A stretch of 64,000 bases of DNA from Phytobacter ursingii (GTDB lineage: Bacteria > Pseudomonadota > Gammaproteobacteria > Enterobacterales > Enterobacteriaceae). Below the pieces are notes generated by a model that did not search any database, had not been told where the DNA came from, and worked only from the letters and a program-made list of their open reading frames with translations. Position numbers and translations under genes: made by a program. Shown here in pieces: positions 29,024-38,953 of this stretch (the stretch's first letter is position 1; every line of letters begins with the position of its first letter). The DNA is taken from positions 248,001 to 312,000 of the forward strand of contig CABDWT010000019.1 of the NCBI GenBank assembly GCA_901456055.1, read 5' to 3'.

Positions 29024-29675
29024 GAATAACGCCCACATGCTGTTCTTATAGTTTCCTTCCTCCGGTCTGCTTGCGGGTCAGACAGCGTCCTTTTCTATAA
29101 CTGCGCGTAATGCAAAATTTCAGCTTCCAGATGCGAAACGACAGGTTACAACGCTGGGTGGCTCGGGATTGCAGGGTATTCCGGAGACCTGGCGGCAGTA
29201 TAGGTCGTTCACAAAATCATTACAATTATCCTACATATAGTTTGTCGGGTTTTATGCTGAACAGTGATCATGGTCACGATAACAACATTATTTTAAAATT
29301 TAATCATCTGATTTGACAAAAGTTAAACATTCTTGTTACAAACTTCATCAGAAGAGAGATATAATTCGCAAAAGTTATGGGGTCTATCTTTCACCTGCAA
29401 ATAAGTTATGCAACAGTGTGATGAAGTTGACCGAATTAATCAGGACAGTTATTAGTGATAGCAGGTTTGACAAAATCCGACTGCTAAGAACCTGATTTGT
29501 TGCTGTTTTGACTGTACTTTCAATGTGTACCTGCTAGCGCCCATCGCTCTGTACCCTGGTTTTTCCTCTCATCAGAGCAGCGAGCCAAATAATAATCTGG
29601 TAGCGTTAAAAGGCAGTTTGAATGCAAATCCGGTAACAGGTAGTCTTAAGCAATAAGGCGCTAAGGAGACCGTAA
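29024..29675. promoter_or_regulatory. Divergent sdhC-gltA control region
   Basis: A 652-base gap between the divergent sdhC and gltA with no plausible gene. It holds a good CRP site (29263-29278) and AT-rich tracts with GTTAAA/TGTTAC motifs near 29310-29350 that suit ArcA. The gltA leader is long, as in E. coli. Promoter positions were not fixed. Confidence 0.75.
29263..29278. promoter_or_regulatory. CRP site in the sdhC-gltA gap
   Basis: AGTGA-TCATGG-TCACG, four of five consensus bases in each half-site (TGTGA-N6-TCACA). It lies 240 bases from sdhC and about 400 from gltA. cAMP-CRP activation of sdh is inferred from E. coli. Confidence 0.65.
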
Positions 29676-30962
29676 ATGGCTGATAAAAAAGCAAACATCA
29701 CCTATAATGGTGACGCTGCTATTGAACTGGATGTGCTAAAGGGCACGCTCGGTCAGGATGTTATTGATATCCGTAGTCTCGGTTCAAAAGGTGTATTCAC
29801 TTTTGACCCAGGTTTCACCTCTACCGCATCATGCGAATCCAAAATCACCTTCATTGATGGCGACGAAGGTATCCTGTTGCATCGTGGTTTCCCGATCGAC
29901 CAACTGGCCACCGACTCCAACTATCTGGAAGTATGCTATATCCTGCTGTACGGTGAAAAACCGACGCAAGAACAATACGATGAGTTCAAACTCACCGTTA
30001 CCCGCCACACGATGATTCACGAGCAGATTACCCGTCTGTTCCATGGTTTCCGTCGTGACTCCCACCCAATGGCGGTCCTGTGTGGCGTCACCGGCGCACT
30101 GGCGGCGTTCTACCATGACTCTCTGGACGTGAATAATCCGCGTCACCGTGAGATCGCGGCTTTCCGCCTGCTGTCCAAAATGCCGACCGTGGCGGCGATG
30201 TGTTACAAGTATTCTATTGGTCAACCTTTTGTTTATCCGCGCAACGATCTTTCCTACGCGGGTAACTTCCTGAACATGATGTTCTCCACGCCGTGTGAAA
30301 AATATGAAGTGAACCCGGTGCTGGAACGCGCAATGGACCGTATTCTGATCCTGCACGCTGACCATGAACAGAACGCTTCCACCTCCACCGTGCGTACCGC
30401 AGGCTCTTCGGGCGCCAACCCGTTTGCGTGTATCGCTGCGGGCATTGCCTCCCTGTGGGGACCTGCACACGGCGGCGCGAACGAAGCAGCGCTTAAAATG
30501 CTGGAAGAGATCAGCACCGTTAAACACATTCCGGAATTCCTGCGTCGCGCCAAAGACAAGAACGACTCGTTCCGTCTGATGGGCTTCGGTCACCGTGTCT
30601 ACAAGAACTATGACCCGCGCGCCACCGTAATGCGTGAAACCTGCCACGAAGTATTGCGTGAGCTGGGTACGAAAGACGATCTGCTGGAAGTGGCGATGGA
30701 ACTTGAGCATATCGCGCTCAATGACCCGTACTTCATCGAACGTAAGCTTTACCCGAACGTGGACTTCTACTCCGGCATCATCCTTAAAGCGATGGGCATT
30801 CCGTCTTCCATGTTTACCGTTATCTTCGCGATGGCGCGTACCGTGGGCTGGATTGCACACTGGAACGAAATGCACGACGACGGCATTAAAATTGCCCGTC
30901 CGCGTCAGCTCTACACCGGTTATGAAAAACGCGATTTCAAAACCGATCTCGAAAAGCACTAA
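29676..30962 (+). CDS. gltA: Type II citrate synthase
   Basis: Condenses oxaloacetate and acetyl-CoA, the entry step of the TCA cycle. It has 428 residues, one more than E. coli, of the NADH-inhibited hexameric type. Catalytic residues are His265 ([10 protein letters not shown]), His306 ([13 protein letters not shown]) and Asp363 (NVDFYSG). It is monocistronic with a strong terminator and diverges from sdhC. Confidence 0.99.
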   Translation: MADKKANITYNGDAAIELDVLKGTLGQDVIDIRSLGSKGVFTFDPGFTSTASCESKITFIDGDEGILLHRGFPIDQLATDSNYLEVCYILLYGEKPTQEQYDEFKLTVTRHTMIHEQITRLFHGFRRDSHPMAVLCGVTGALAAFYHDSLDVNNPRHREIAAFRLLSKMPTVAAMCYKYSIGQPFVYPRNDLSYAGNFLNMMFSTPCEKYEVNPVLERAMDRILILHADHEQNASTSTVRTAGSSGANPFACIAAGIASLWGPAHGGANEAALKMLEEISTVKHIPEFLRRAKDKNDSFRLMGFGHRVYKNYDPRATVMRETCHEVLRELGTKDDLLEVAMELEHIALNDPYFIERKLYPNVDFYSGIILKAMGIPSSMFTVIFAMARTVGWIAHWNEMHDDGIKIARPRQLYTGYEKRDFKTDLEKH

Positions 30963-30974
30963 GCTGCTGAGAGT

Positions 30975-31001
30975 AAAAAACCCGCTGCGGCGGGTTTTTT
31001 A
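30975..31001 (+). terminator. Terminator of gltA
   Basis: CCCGC-TGCG-GCGGG flanked by AAAAAA and TTTTTT. It may also serve nei from the other side. Confidence 0.9.
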
Positions 31002-31048
31002 TTGGCTGCCATCTGTCGATGATGGCCTGTCTGCTTTGCTAAACAGGA

Positions 31049-31840
31049 TTATTTCTGGCAACCCGGGCAGCCATAAAAAGGGAGCGAAGAGAGCGTGGTT
31101 TTCTCAATCACCGTGCCACAGCGCTCGCAGGCCTCACCGGCCCGGTGAAAAACTTTAAAGCGAAACAGCGCCCCGTGATGGTGATTTTCATCCACCCTGC
31201 CACGCGTCTGGTAGGAAAGGCGCGGAATGTCGAGCAGCGCCTGAGCCAGTCTGTCCAGTTGAGTCTCATTGAGATCGATCGCTTTATGCTCAGGCGCAAG
31301 GGCGGCGTGCCACAGGATTTCAACGCGCAAATAGTTCCCCAACCCGGCGAGAAATGCCTGGTCAAGCAGCAAACCGGCAAACTGGCGGCGACAAAACCGG
31401 GGAGATAATAACCGCGATTTGACCTGCGCGACGGTCAGCGACATATCCAGCACATCCGGGCCTACGCGCTGTAAGAAAGGGTGAACCGCCAGCTCGTCGG
31501 CGGTCAGTATCTCAATATCAGAGGCACTATAAAGCAAAATGGCTTTGTCTTTTGCCGCCAGCCGTACACGCAACACGCGGTTGGTTTCTGTCACCTCGCC
31601 GGCATCAACCACCCGCCAGACGCCATACAGCTGGTTGTGGCTGTACATCGTCACACCACAGGAAAAGTGGGTCAGCAAAGCTTTACCACGCGTTTCAATA
31701 CGTTCAACGCACTCGCCTGTGAGCATCGGCGCGAAAATCTGAAGATGGGGAAAGGCGAACCAGACATCCGTGAGCGTTTTACCTTTGATGGCCGCTTCAA
31801 GACTGTCTGCTGCGCGGCGAATTTCCGGGCCTTCTGGCAT
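31049..31840 (-). CDS. nei: Endonuclease VIII
   Basis: DNA glycosylase/AP lyase that removes oxidised pyrimidines. It has 263 residues from the second Met, which exposes the catalytic N-terminal Pro and Glu after Met removal ([12 protein letters not shown]). The H2TH region is around [20 protein letters not shown], and the C-terminal zinc finger [10 protein letters not shown]...GCPGCQK is complete. It is last in the ybgI-pxpBCA-nei string, 12 bases after pxpA. The fimbrial and abrB genes that separate it from gltA in K-12 are absent. Confidence 0.98.
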   Translation of the reverse strand: MPEGPEIRRAADSLEAAIKGKTLTDVWFAFPHLQIFAPMLTGECVERIETRGKALLTHFSCGVTMYSHNQLYGVWRVVDAGEVTETNRVLRVRLAAKDKAILLYSASDIEILTADELAVHPFLQRVGPDVLDMSLTVAQVKSRLLSPRFCRRQFAGLLLDQAFLAGLGNYLRVEILWHAALAPEHKAIDLNETQLDRLAQALLDIPRLSYQTRGRVDENHHHGALFRFKVFHRAGEACERCGTVIEKTTLSSLPFYGCPGCQK

Positions 31841-31852
31841 CACAATATCCTT

Positions 31853-32593
31853 TTAACTATCGGCGCTGACAACGATACTACACCGATCGAATGCCTCACG
31901 CAGGCGGCGGGCAAACGCCAGCGCATGCTCACCATCGCCATGCAGGCAGACGGTTTGCGCCCGTAACGCAACCTCATGCCCGTTGACGCTGATGACTTTG
32001 CCGGATAAGACCATCCCCAGCGTTTGCGTCAGCGCAGTCTCGTCATCGGTAATCAATGCGCCCGGCTGCGAACGTGGCACCAGCGTGCCATCGTCCTGGT
32101 AACCGCGATCGGCGAACACTTCCTCACGCGTGGTAAGTTGAAGGCGTTTTGCGGCGCGAATAAGCTCGCTGCCGGCAAGGCCGACCAGAATCAGTGCCGG
32201 GTCGCAGTCGCGCACCGCACGGGCGATAGCCTCTGCCAGTTGCGGGTCAACGGCAGCCTGGTTATACAGCATGCCGTGCGGCTTGACATGAACCATGCGC
32301 CCCCCTTCCGCGCGCGTAATAGCCGCCAGCGCGCCGCACTGATAGAGCGTTTGTGCATAGACCGTTTCAGGGGGTAATTGCATCGCTGTACGGCCAAAAT
32401 GCTCCCGGTCGGGAAAGCCTGGGTGCGCCCCCACCGCGACGCCATTTCTTAGCGCTTCGCGGACACACAGGCGCATAGTTTGCGCATCACCCGCATGGAA
32501 ACCACACGCAATATTGGCCGATGAGACCAGTTGCAACAGTGCGGCATCATTGCCGCACCCCTCCCCCAGATCGGCGTTTAAATCAATCTTCAT
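31853..32593 (-). CDS. pxpA: 5-oxoprolinase subunit A
   Basis: LamB/YcsF-family subunit of the ATP-dependent 5-oxoprolinase PxpABC, which opens pyroglutamate to glutamate. It has 246 residues from [19 protein letters not shown], the family start. The stretch upstream in the same frame lies inside pxpC and was discarded. Conserved [11 protein letters not shown] and [15 protein letters not shown] motifs are present. It overlaps pxpC by 11 bases. Confidence 0.97.
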   Translation of the reverse strand: MKIDLNADLGEGCGNDAALLQLVSSANIACGFHAGDAQTMRLCVREALRNGVAVGAHPGFPDREHFGRTAMQLPPETVYAQTLYQCGALAAITRAEGGRMVHVKPHGMLYNQAAVDPQLAEAIARAVRDCDPALILVGLAGSELIRAAKRLQLTTREEVFADRGYQDDGTLVPRSQPGALITDDETALTQTLGMVLSGKVISVNGHEVALRAQTVCLHGDGEHALAFARRLREAFDRCSIVVSADS

Positions 32594-33515
32594 GACGCAA
32601 CCGCCAGGATAGTTGCGCCAGATAACGCTGCTGGTCTTGCCGTGCCGCCAGCGCCTCCTCCAGCGTACAGGGGACAAAATGAATAGGATGCCCAAGAGAG
32701 ATCTGCGCAAGATGATACATATCGGCCTCAATGATGCAGGCAATCCGTGGATAGCCGCCCGTTGTCTGCGCATCATTCATCAGAACAATAGGCTGCCCAT
32801 TCGGCGGCACCTGCACGACACCGGGTAAAAGCCCATGCGAAACCAGCTCGCGATCGGTGGAGCGGATTAGTTTATGGCCCTGCAAACGGTATCCCATACG
32901 GTTGCTTTGTGGGTCGAGATGCCATGGCACACGCCAGAAGGCCTCCTGCGAGTGCTGATCAAACTCCCGGTACTCCGGCCCCGGCAACGCGCGGATGCGG
33001 TTGCCCCACAGCAACTGCTTCACCCCTTGCGGTCCTTTAAACGTCCGCGCGACATCGCGCAGCGGGATCTCATCGCCATCCCGAAGCAGACGCCCTTCCA
33101 GCCCACCTAATCCGGTTTTTAAATCCGTACTGCAAGAGCCCAGCACCTCCGGCACGTCCAGGCCTCCGGCCACTGCCAGATAGCTGCGCATGCCGTGCTG
33201 AGGGCGCTTAAGTACTAGTTTTTGCCCCGCCTGAACCGGATAGCGCCAGCCCGTCCAGACCGCTTTACCGTCGAGTTTGGCTTCACATCCCGCGCCTGTC
33301 AGCGCAAACCACGTCGCCTCGCCGAACTGCACTTCACACTGACCAAGCGTTATTTCAAGGCCAGGGGCATCGCCATCGTTACCGACCAGGGCATTGGCAA
33401 TGTGCAGCGCCGGGCCATCCAGCGCACCACAGTAGCTGACGCCGGATTGCCGCAGCCCTACGCGTTTACCTGCCTGGATGGTGGTATAGATACCCGCACG
33501 AAGAATTTTCAGCAT
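32583..33515 (-). CDS. pxpC: 5-oxoprolinase subunit C
   Basis: Biotin-dependent carboxyltransferase-like subunit (KipA/allophanate hydrolase subunit 2 family) of 5-oxoprolinase. It has 310 residues, the E. coli length. Conserved [23 protein letters not shown] and the [15 protein letters not shown] segment are visible. It overlaps pxpB by 7 bases and pxpA by 11, a tightly coupled three-gene set. Confidence 0.97.
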   Translation of the reverse strand: MLKILRAGIYTTIQAGKRVGLRQSGVSYCGALDGPALHIANALVGNDGDAPGLEITLGQCEVQFGEATWFALTGAGCEAKLDGKAVWTGWRYPVQAGQKLVLKRPQHGMRSYLAVAGGLDVPEVLGSCSTDLKTGLGGLEGRLLRDGDEIPLRDVARTFKGPQGVKQLLWGNRIRALPGPEYREFDQHSQEAFWRVPWHLDPQSNRMGYRLQGHKLIRSTDRELVSHGLLPGVVQVPPNGQPIVLMNDAQTTGGYPRIACIIEADMYHLAQISLGHPIHFVPCTLEEALAARQDQQRYLAQLSWRLRHED

Positions 33516-34165
33516 ATGCCCTCCTTACGCGGAATAAAGCGCAGTGTGTCGCCGGGTCGCAGCAAGACAGGCTCAGAAAGCGAGGGGGTAAACAGCGGCA
33601 ATTCAGTGCGGCCAATCAGGTTCCAGCCGCCCGGCGTTTCCAGTGGATAGATACCCGTTTGCGCGCCGCCAATGGCAACAGAACCGGCAGGCACACGCAC
33701 GCGAGGTTCGGCGCGACGCGGCGTAGCGAGGTTTTCCGGCATGCCGCCCAGATACGGGAAGCCCGGCTGAAAACCCAAAAACCACACCACATAATCGATA
33801 GAGGCGTGAAGTTCGACGACCTGCTTTTGTGTAAGCCCGGTGTGGCGTGCCACATCAGGGAGGTCCGGCCCGGCTTCACCGCCGTAGATAACCGGGATGT
33901 CGATAATTCGCGATTCGGGTTCCAGCGCGTCACTCTCTTCCCACCAACGCTGTAAACGCTCAATGGCATCCAGCGCCAGGGTTTGCGGTTCGCGCAACAC
34001 CACGGTGATGTTATTCATCCCCGGAATAGCTTCAACCACATCGGACACATCAGCCAGACGTTGCGTTAAGCGCCAGATACGTTTTTGCGTCTCCAGCGTC
34101 ACCGGAGGTTCCAGCTCCAGCACTACCGCCGTTTCACCTAACAGATAACAACGTGCTCTCTGCAC
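33509..34165 (-). CDS. pxpB: 5-oxoprolinase subunit B
   Basis: KipI/allophanate hydrolase subunit 1-type partner of PxpA and PxpC. It has 218 residues with [23 protein letters not shown] and [27 protein letters not shown] as family signatures. It starts 11 bases after ybgI and overlaps pxpC. Confidence 0.97.
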   Translation of the reverse strand: MQRARCYLLGETAVVLELEPPVTLETQKRIWRLTQRLADVSDVVEAIPGMNNITVVLREPQTLALDAIERLQRWWEESDALEPESRIIDIPVIYGGEAGPDLPDVARHTGLTQKQVVELHASIDYVVWFLGFQPGFPYLGGMPENLATPRRAEPRVRVPAGSVAIGGAQTGIYPLETPGGWNLIGRTELPLFTPSLSEPVLLRPGDTLRFIPRKEGIC

Positions 34166-34176
34166 TCTCCCGCTCC

Positions 34177-34926
34177 TTATGCCGGATTCGGAATATCAAT
34201 AAATGTAACGTCCAAATCTGTGTTTTCGTTCAGCCATTCACTCAGCGCACGAATACCGCCACGCTCGGTAGCATGATGACCTGCCGCGTAAAAATGCAGG
34301 TTTTGCTCGCGTGCAGAGTGTATGGTTTGCTCGGAGACTTCGCCGGTAATAAACGCGTCAACGCCAAAACGGGCAGCATTGTCGATAAAGCCTTGCCCGC
34401 CACCGGTACACCAGGCGACGCGCTTAATCAGTTCCGGACCGGTATCACCACTCCATAATGGCCTGCGCCCCAGACGCGCCTCAATCCACGATGCCAGTTC
34501 TGGCCCGGGTACCGGCATCGACAGCTCGCCCCACGGCAGCAATTCGTCGCCATCTACGGTGCCCATCACCGTTATCCCCAGCAGAGACGCCAGTTGTACG
34601 TTATTGCCCAGTTCCGGATGCGCATCCAGCGGCAGGTGCCAGCCGTACAGGTTGATGTCATTCGCCAGCAGCGTTTTCAGGCGATTGCGCTTCATGCCGC
34701 GAATGATTGCCGGTTCGTTTTTCCAGAAATAACCATGATGCACAATCACCGCGTCGGCTTCCTGACGCACTGCTTCATCCAGTAGCGCCTGGCTTGCCGT
34801 TACCCCGGTGATGATTTTTTTAACCGTTTCGCGTCCCTCAACCTGCAGGCCATTTGGGCCGTAATCGCTGAACGCCGCACTGTTGAGTTTTTCGTTGATC
34901 AGTTTTTCCAGTTCGGTATTTTTCAT
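34177..34926 (-). CDS. ybgI: NIF3-family dimetal protein YbgI (RcnB-like hydrolase of unknown substrate)
   Basis: A 249-residue member of the NIF3/DUF34 family, ring-shaped hexamers with a two-metal site. The exact reaction is unsettled; some studies suggest GTP cyclohydrolase-like activity or metal insertion. Metal-binding histidines lie in [21 protein letters not shown] and [12 protein letters not shown]. The start [15 protein letters not shown] was chosen over a two-codon longer one. It lies 11 bases after phrB and begins the run into pxpBCA. Confidence 0.94.
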   Translation of the reverse strand: MKNTELEKLINEKLNSAAFSDYGPNGLQVEGRETVKKIITGVTASQALLDEAVRQEADAVIVHHGYFWKNEPAIIRGMKRNRLKTLLANDINLYGWHLPLDAHPELGNNVQLASLLGITVMGTVDGDELLPWGELSMPVPGPELASWIEARLGRRPLWSGDTGPELIKRVAWCTGGGQGFIDNAARFGVDAFITGEVSEQTIHSAREQNLHFYAAGHHATERGGIRALSEWLNENTDLDVTFIDIPNPA

Positions 34927-34937
34927 CGTCACTCTCT

Positions 34938-36356
34938 TTACGGTTTACGAGCAGCTTCATAGGCTGCAAGTGTGGCAGCACGAGCCTGTTTGTGATCCAC
35001 TATCGGGCGCGGATAATTCAGAGAGATGCCTCTTTTATCCGCCCATGTCCAGGGGTCGTGAATCGCCTTACCCGGCACAGCGGCCAGTTCAGGGATCCAC
35101 TGTCGAATAAATACGCCCTCGGTATCAAACCTTTCCCCCTGGGTTGTGGGATTAAAGATCCGGAAATAGGGCGCGGCATCGGTCCCCGTCGACGCTGCCC
35201 ACTGCCAGCCGCCGTTATTCGCAGCCAAATCGCCATCAATGAGTTGCGTCATAAAATAACGCTCACCCAAACGCCAGTCGAGCAAGAGATCTTTAACCAG
35301 AAAGCTGGCAACGATCATTCGCAAGCGGTTATGCATCCAGCCCGTGCGATTCAACTGGCGCATGGCCGCATCCACAATCGGATAGCCCGTTCTCCCCTCC
35401 TCCCAGGCGCGAAGCTGCTCAGGTTGGTCATTCCATTTCACATTATCAGTCCATGGAATGAAAGGACGGTATTTACATAAATCAGGGTGGAACGTCATTA
35501 AATGGCGGTAAAATTCCCGCCAGATGAGCTCGTTTAACCATACGGCCCCGCTACCGCCATTCAACGCATCAGGCTGCTCGGCCAACAGGCGATGCAAACA
35601 TTGCCGTGGCGAAAGAACGCCTGCTGCCAGGCAGGCAGAAAGGCGGCTGGTGCCTTCAATTGCCGGAAAATCCCGCTGTTGCTCGTAAGCGGCGGCGTGC
35701 TGCTGGCAAAAAAATCGCAGGCGCTGGATTGCCGTTTTATCATCCGCCGCAAATAAAGTTGAATCAAATTCTTCTTGCGGATAATCGAACGTCAACGTCG
35801 CAAGCGCCCCATTTAATGCCCCCCCTGCCCGCACATCCGGCGCACCGACACAGACGGGTAGCTCCTCTTTCAGCCGTCGCAAAAAGGCGTTTTTATACGG
35901 CGTAAAGACTTTATACATTTCATGATTGCCGGTCACCACGCTGCCAGGCGCCAGCATGACGCTGTCATTAAACCCCTGGCATGCGACGTCAGGCAGCGCT
36001 TTTTCTACCGCCGCATCGCGCTGGCGTTCGTTCACTTCGTACTGGTAGTTATAAAAAAGATGGCTGACCTTTTCTTCGGCGCACACCGCTGCCACGGTAT
36101 CAACGCTGGCAGCAAAATCGTCGACTTCCCTGTAAATCAATGGAATACCCTTCTCTGCCAGCGCCCGTTGGAGTGCATTCAAATGAGCGGCGAGAAACGC
36201 GGCCTGCCGTGGGGCCATTGCATGTTTTTTCCACTGCCCCGGTGTGGCAATAAACAGGGCTTTAACACAGGCTTCGCGATTATTACAGGCGGCTGCGAGG
36301 GCATAATTATCATGTACGCGCAAATCTGCGCGAAACCAGACCAGATGGGTGGCCAT
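34938..36356 (-). CDS. phrB: Deoxyribodipyrimidine photolyase
   Basis: Light-driven repair of cyclobutane pyrimidine dimers. It has 472 residues, equal to E. coli. The N-terminal Rossmann domain binds the MTHF antenna (HLVWFRADLRVHDNYAL), and the C-terminal FAD domain contains the WLNELIWREFYRHL and GDLAANNGGWQWAASTGTDAAPYFRIFNP signatures. In K-12, ybgA precedes phr; here there is no ybgA, and 260 bases of gene-free sequence separate it from ybfA. Confidence 0.98.
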   Translation of the reverse strand: MATHLVWFRADLRVHDNYALAAACNNREACVKALFIATPGQWKKHAMAPRQAAFLAAHLNALQRALAEKGIPLIYREVDDFAASVDTVAAVCAEEKVSHLFYNYQYEVNERQRDAAVEKALPDVACQGFNDSVMLAPGSVVTGNHEMYKVFTPYKNAFLRRLKEELPVCVGAPDVRAGGALNGALATLTFDYPQEEFDSTLFAADDKTAIQRLRFFCQQHAAAYEQQRDFPAIEGTSRLSACLAAGVLSPRQCLHRLLAEQPDALNGGSGAVWLNELIWREFYRHLMTFHPDLCKYRPFIPWTDNVKWNDQPEQLRAWEEGRTGYPIVDAAMRQLNRTGWMHNRLRMIVASFLVKDLLLDWRLGERYFMTQLIDGDLAANNGGWQWAASTGTDAAPYFRIFNPTTQGERFDTEGVFIRQWIPELAAVPGKAIHDPWTWADKRGISLNYPRPIVDHKQARAATLAAYEAARKP

Positions 36357-36558
36357 AACTCTCCTGTTAACTGATATCCGTCAGAAAATGCCGTTAGTGT
36401 GTTAAAGGAAGGTTGCGAGTGCAAGCAGAGGTTACTTCTCTCAACAACAGTGCGAGTTAAGTGTAGCGCCTGGAGTGCAGGCATAACGTGCCATATGAAA
36501 ATGCACTGCCCTGAACAGGGGTGATGGCTTCCCCGACGAGCTGCGGATTCTGAGGGGC

Positions 36559-36597
36559 AAAAAAAACCGCTACGTCAAAACGCAGCGGTTTTTTTAT
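36559..36597 (-). terminator. Terminator between ybfA and phrB
   Basis: AACCGCT...AGCGGTT stem with ACGT/ACGC inner pairing, A-run and T-run on the two sides, so it acts in either direction. It follows the ybfA stop by about 20 bases. The bases 36357-36558 carry nothing recognisable. Confidence 0.85.
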
Positions 36598-36617
36598 TGC
36601 TGAGTGTAATCAATTGA

Positions 36618-36824
36618 TCAATAAAAATCGCAGGTCACTTTTTCGGCCTGAGCCATCCATACCGGTTTGTCACTGGTTTTTGCCCAGACGCGATGCAGAT
36701 AGCTATAAAAACGGGCGCGGTCTTTCCAGAACAGCATGACCGGCAATGCGAGTACGCCAGCCAGCACGGCGAAAATGCGACGCATCAGGACGATATGAAC
36801 TGGAAATGTTTTATATACGGTCAT
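36618..36824 (-). CDS. ybfA: Small membrane protein YbfA (DUF2517)
   Basis: A 68-residue protein with one or two hydrophobic segments ([17 protein letters not shown]) and the conserved tail [24 protein letters not shown]. It matches YbfA of E. coli, of unknown function, found next to kdp and divergent from it. The start [10 protein letters not shown] has a good GGGGAGAG upstream; a longer start was rejected on family length. Confidence 0.92.
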   Translation of the reverse strand: MTVYKTFPVHIVLMRRIFAVLAGVLALPVMLFWKDRARFYSYLHRVWAKTSDKPVWMAQAEKVTCDFY

Positions 36825-37067
36825 AATTCTCTCCCCTTTGTTGGCCGGTAACATTCACCGGGAAAATGTTCCCCCATGACAGAGATCGGTTACGGATCCT
36901 GTGGGGCGCATCTGAATCTGGTTAAAATACTACCGTTTTGTTTGTAATTTTACTACTCATCCGACCACTATTTTTGTCAATTTTGCCGTTATTTACATTC
37001 ATGCCGTAATTAAGTTACGTAAAAGTTAAATTAATACTAACCATTAGTTAAAATAGGGTCTTCGCCA

Positions 37068-37087
37068 TTTTTATATTTTTTTTACAC
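37068..37087 (+). promoter_or_regulatory. KdpE-binding site upstream of kdpF
   Basis: TTTTTATA-T-TTTTTTTACAC corresponds to the T-rich KdpE target of the E. coli kdp promoter. It is 81 bases upstream of kdpF, in a 343-base AT-rich gap that divides ybfA and kdpFABC. Activation by phosphorylated KdpE under K+ limitation is inferred. Confidence 0.75.
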
Positions 37088-37167
37088 CCGCCCATCTGAT
37101 TTTTGCGAAATCTTTGCACGCAAAATCCTACGCTCACAGCAATCCCTAAAACACCTGGAGGTGGATT

Positions 37168-37257
37168 GTGAGTGCAGGCGTCGTAACCGGTATCGTGCTG
37201 GTGTTCCTGTTGTTGGGCTATCTGGTCTATGCCCTGATTAACGCGGAGGCTTTCTGA
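37168..37257 (+). CDS. kdpF: KdpF, small subunit of the K+-ATPase
   Basis: A 29-residue single-helix peptide (GTG start, [20 protein letters not shown]...) that stabilises the KdpFABC complex. It is nearly identical to E. coli KdpF. The start follows GGAGGTGG by 5 bases. Its stop overlaps the kdpA ATG by one base. Confidence 0.95.
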   Translation: MSAGVVTGIVLVFLLLGYLVYALINAEAF

Positions 37258-38936
37258 TGGCAGCCCAGGCGTTTTTACTGATTGTCAGCTTTTTACTGGT
37301 CCTGTTTATTCTTGCTCGCCCCTTAGGAACGTTACTGGCGAAGATGATCGTCGGCGCTCCCCTTCCCGGCGTATCAACGCTGGAGAACGGACTGCTGCGG
37401 ATGATGGGGATTGATTCCCGGGAAATGGGCTGGCTCCAGTATCTGATGGCGATAGTGTGGCTCAATATTTTCGGTCTGGTGTTGCTGTTCGCCATGCTGA
37501 TGTTGCAGGGCATATTGCCTTTTAACCCGCAACAGTTCCCTGGATTGTCCTGGCATCTGGCACTGAACACTGCCGTGAGTTTCGTGACTAACACCAACTG
37601 GCAATCCTATTCAGGTGAAACCACCCTGAGCTATTTCAGCCAGATGGTGGGGTTGACGGTACAAAACTTCCTCTCCGCCGCCACCGGTATTGCGGTCATT
37701 TTCGCCCTGATCCGCGCTTTTGCCCGCCATAGCGTGACGACACTGGGCAATGCATGGGTCGATTTAACCCGCATTACACTGTGGGTGCTGCTGCCCCTTT
37801 CGCTGGTTATTGCGCTGATCTTTATTCAACAAGGCGCATTGCAAAACATCCTGCCGTACCAGCCTTTTACCTCCCTTGAGGGGGCAAAACAGCTGTTGCC
37901 GATGGGACCCGTTGCCTCGCAGGAAGCCATTAAAATGCTGGGGACCAATGGCGGCGGCTTTTTTAACGCCAACTCCTCACACCCGTTTGAAAACCCTACA
38001 GCGTTAACCAACTTCGTGCAGATGCTGGCGATCTTTTTAATCCCGGCAGCGCTCTGTTTTGCCTTTGGCGATGCAGTCAGCGATCGCCGCCAGGGACACG
38101 CCATTCTGTGGGCCATGTCGATCATCTTCGTCATTTGCGTCGCCGTGGTCATGTGGGCCGAATGGCAGGGTAACCCGCACTTCCTCACGCTGGGTGGTGA
38201 CAGCGCCATCAATATGGAAGGGAAAGAGAGTCGCTTCGGCATCCTTGCCAGTAGCCTCTTTGCAGTCATCACCACATCAGCTTCCTGTGGCGCCGTTAAC
38301 GCCATGCATGACTCCTTTACCGCGCTGGGCGGGATGGTGCCAATGTGGCTGATGCAAATCGGCGAAGTGGTGTTTGGCGGCGTCGGCTCCGGCTTATACG
38401 GCATGTTGCTGTTTGTAATGCTGGCCGTGTTTATCGCCGGGCTGATGATTGGCCGCACCCCGGAATACCTCGGCAAGAAGATCGATGTGCGCGAAATGAA
38501 AATGACCGCGCTGGCGATCCTCGTCACACCGGCCCTTGTGCTGATCGGCACCGCGCTGGCAATGATGACCGAAGCGGGACGCAGCGGCATGCTTAACCCG
38601 GGTATTCATGGTTTTAGCGAGGTGCTGTATGCCGTCTCTTCTGCGGCGAATAACAATGGCAGCGCTTTTGCTGGCCTGAGCGCAAATACGCCGTTCTGGA
38701 ACTGTCTGCTGGCGTTTTGCATGTTCATTGGTCGCTTCGGCATCATTGTGCCGGTCATGGCGATTGCCGGGTCACTGGTGAACAAGAAAATTCAGCCTGC
38801 CAGCACCGGGACGCTGCCCACGCACGGCGCGCTGTTTGTCGGCCTGTTGATCGGTACCGTGTTGCTTGTTGGTGCCCTGACCTTTATTCCTGCGCTGGCC
38901 CTGGGTCCGGTAGCGGAATACCTCTCTTTACGCTGA
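37257..38936 (+). CDS. kdpA: K+-transporting ATPase subunit A
   Basis: K+-selective, channel-like subunit of the KdpFABC pump. It has 559 residues with about ten helices in four M1-P-M2-like repeats. Selectivity-filter loops include [42 protein letters not shown] and [13 protein letters not shown]. It lies between kdpF (1-base overlap) and kdpB (17-base gap). Confidence 0.99.
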   Translation: MAAQAFLLIVSFLLVLFILARPLGTLLAKMIVGAPLPGVSTLENGLLRMMGIDSREMGWLQYLMAIVWLNIFGLVLLFAMLMLQGILPFNPQQFPGLSWHLALNTAVSFVTNTNWQSYSGETTLSYFSQMVGLTVQNFLSAATGIAVIFALIRAFARHSVTTLGNAWVDLTRITLWVLLPLSLVIALIFIQQGALQNILPYQPFTSLEGAKQLLPMGPVASQEAIKMLGTNGGGFFNANSSHPFENPTALTNFVQMLAIFLIPAALCFAFGDAVSDRRQGHAILWAMSIIFVICVAVVMWAEWQGNPHFLTLGGDSAINMEGKESRFGILASSLFAVITTSASCGAVNAMHDSFTALGGMVPMWLMQIGEVVFGGVGSGLYGMLLFVMLAVFIAGLMIGRTPEYLGKKIDVREMKMTALAILVTPALVLIGTALAMMTEAGRSGMLNPGIHGFSEVLYAVSSAANNNGSAFAGLSANTPFWNCLLAFCMFIGRFGIIVPVMAIAGSLVNKKIQPASTGTLPTHGALFVGLLIGTVLLVGALTFIPALALGPVAEYLSLR

Positions 38937-38953
38937 TTTGCGGAGTATTTGTC

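Noticed and set aside
29313-29495. 60-codon frame upstream of gltA
   Set aside because: It lies in the AT-rich control region, has no good Shine-Dalgarno, and resembles no known leader peptide.
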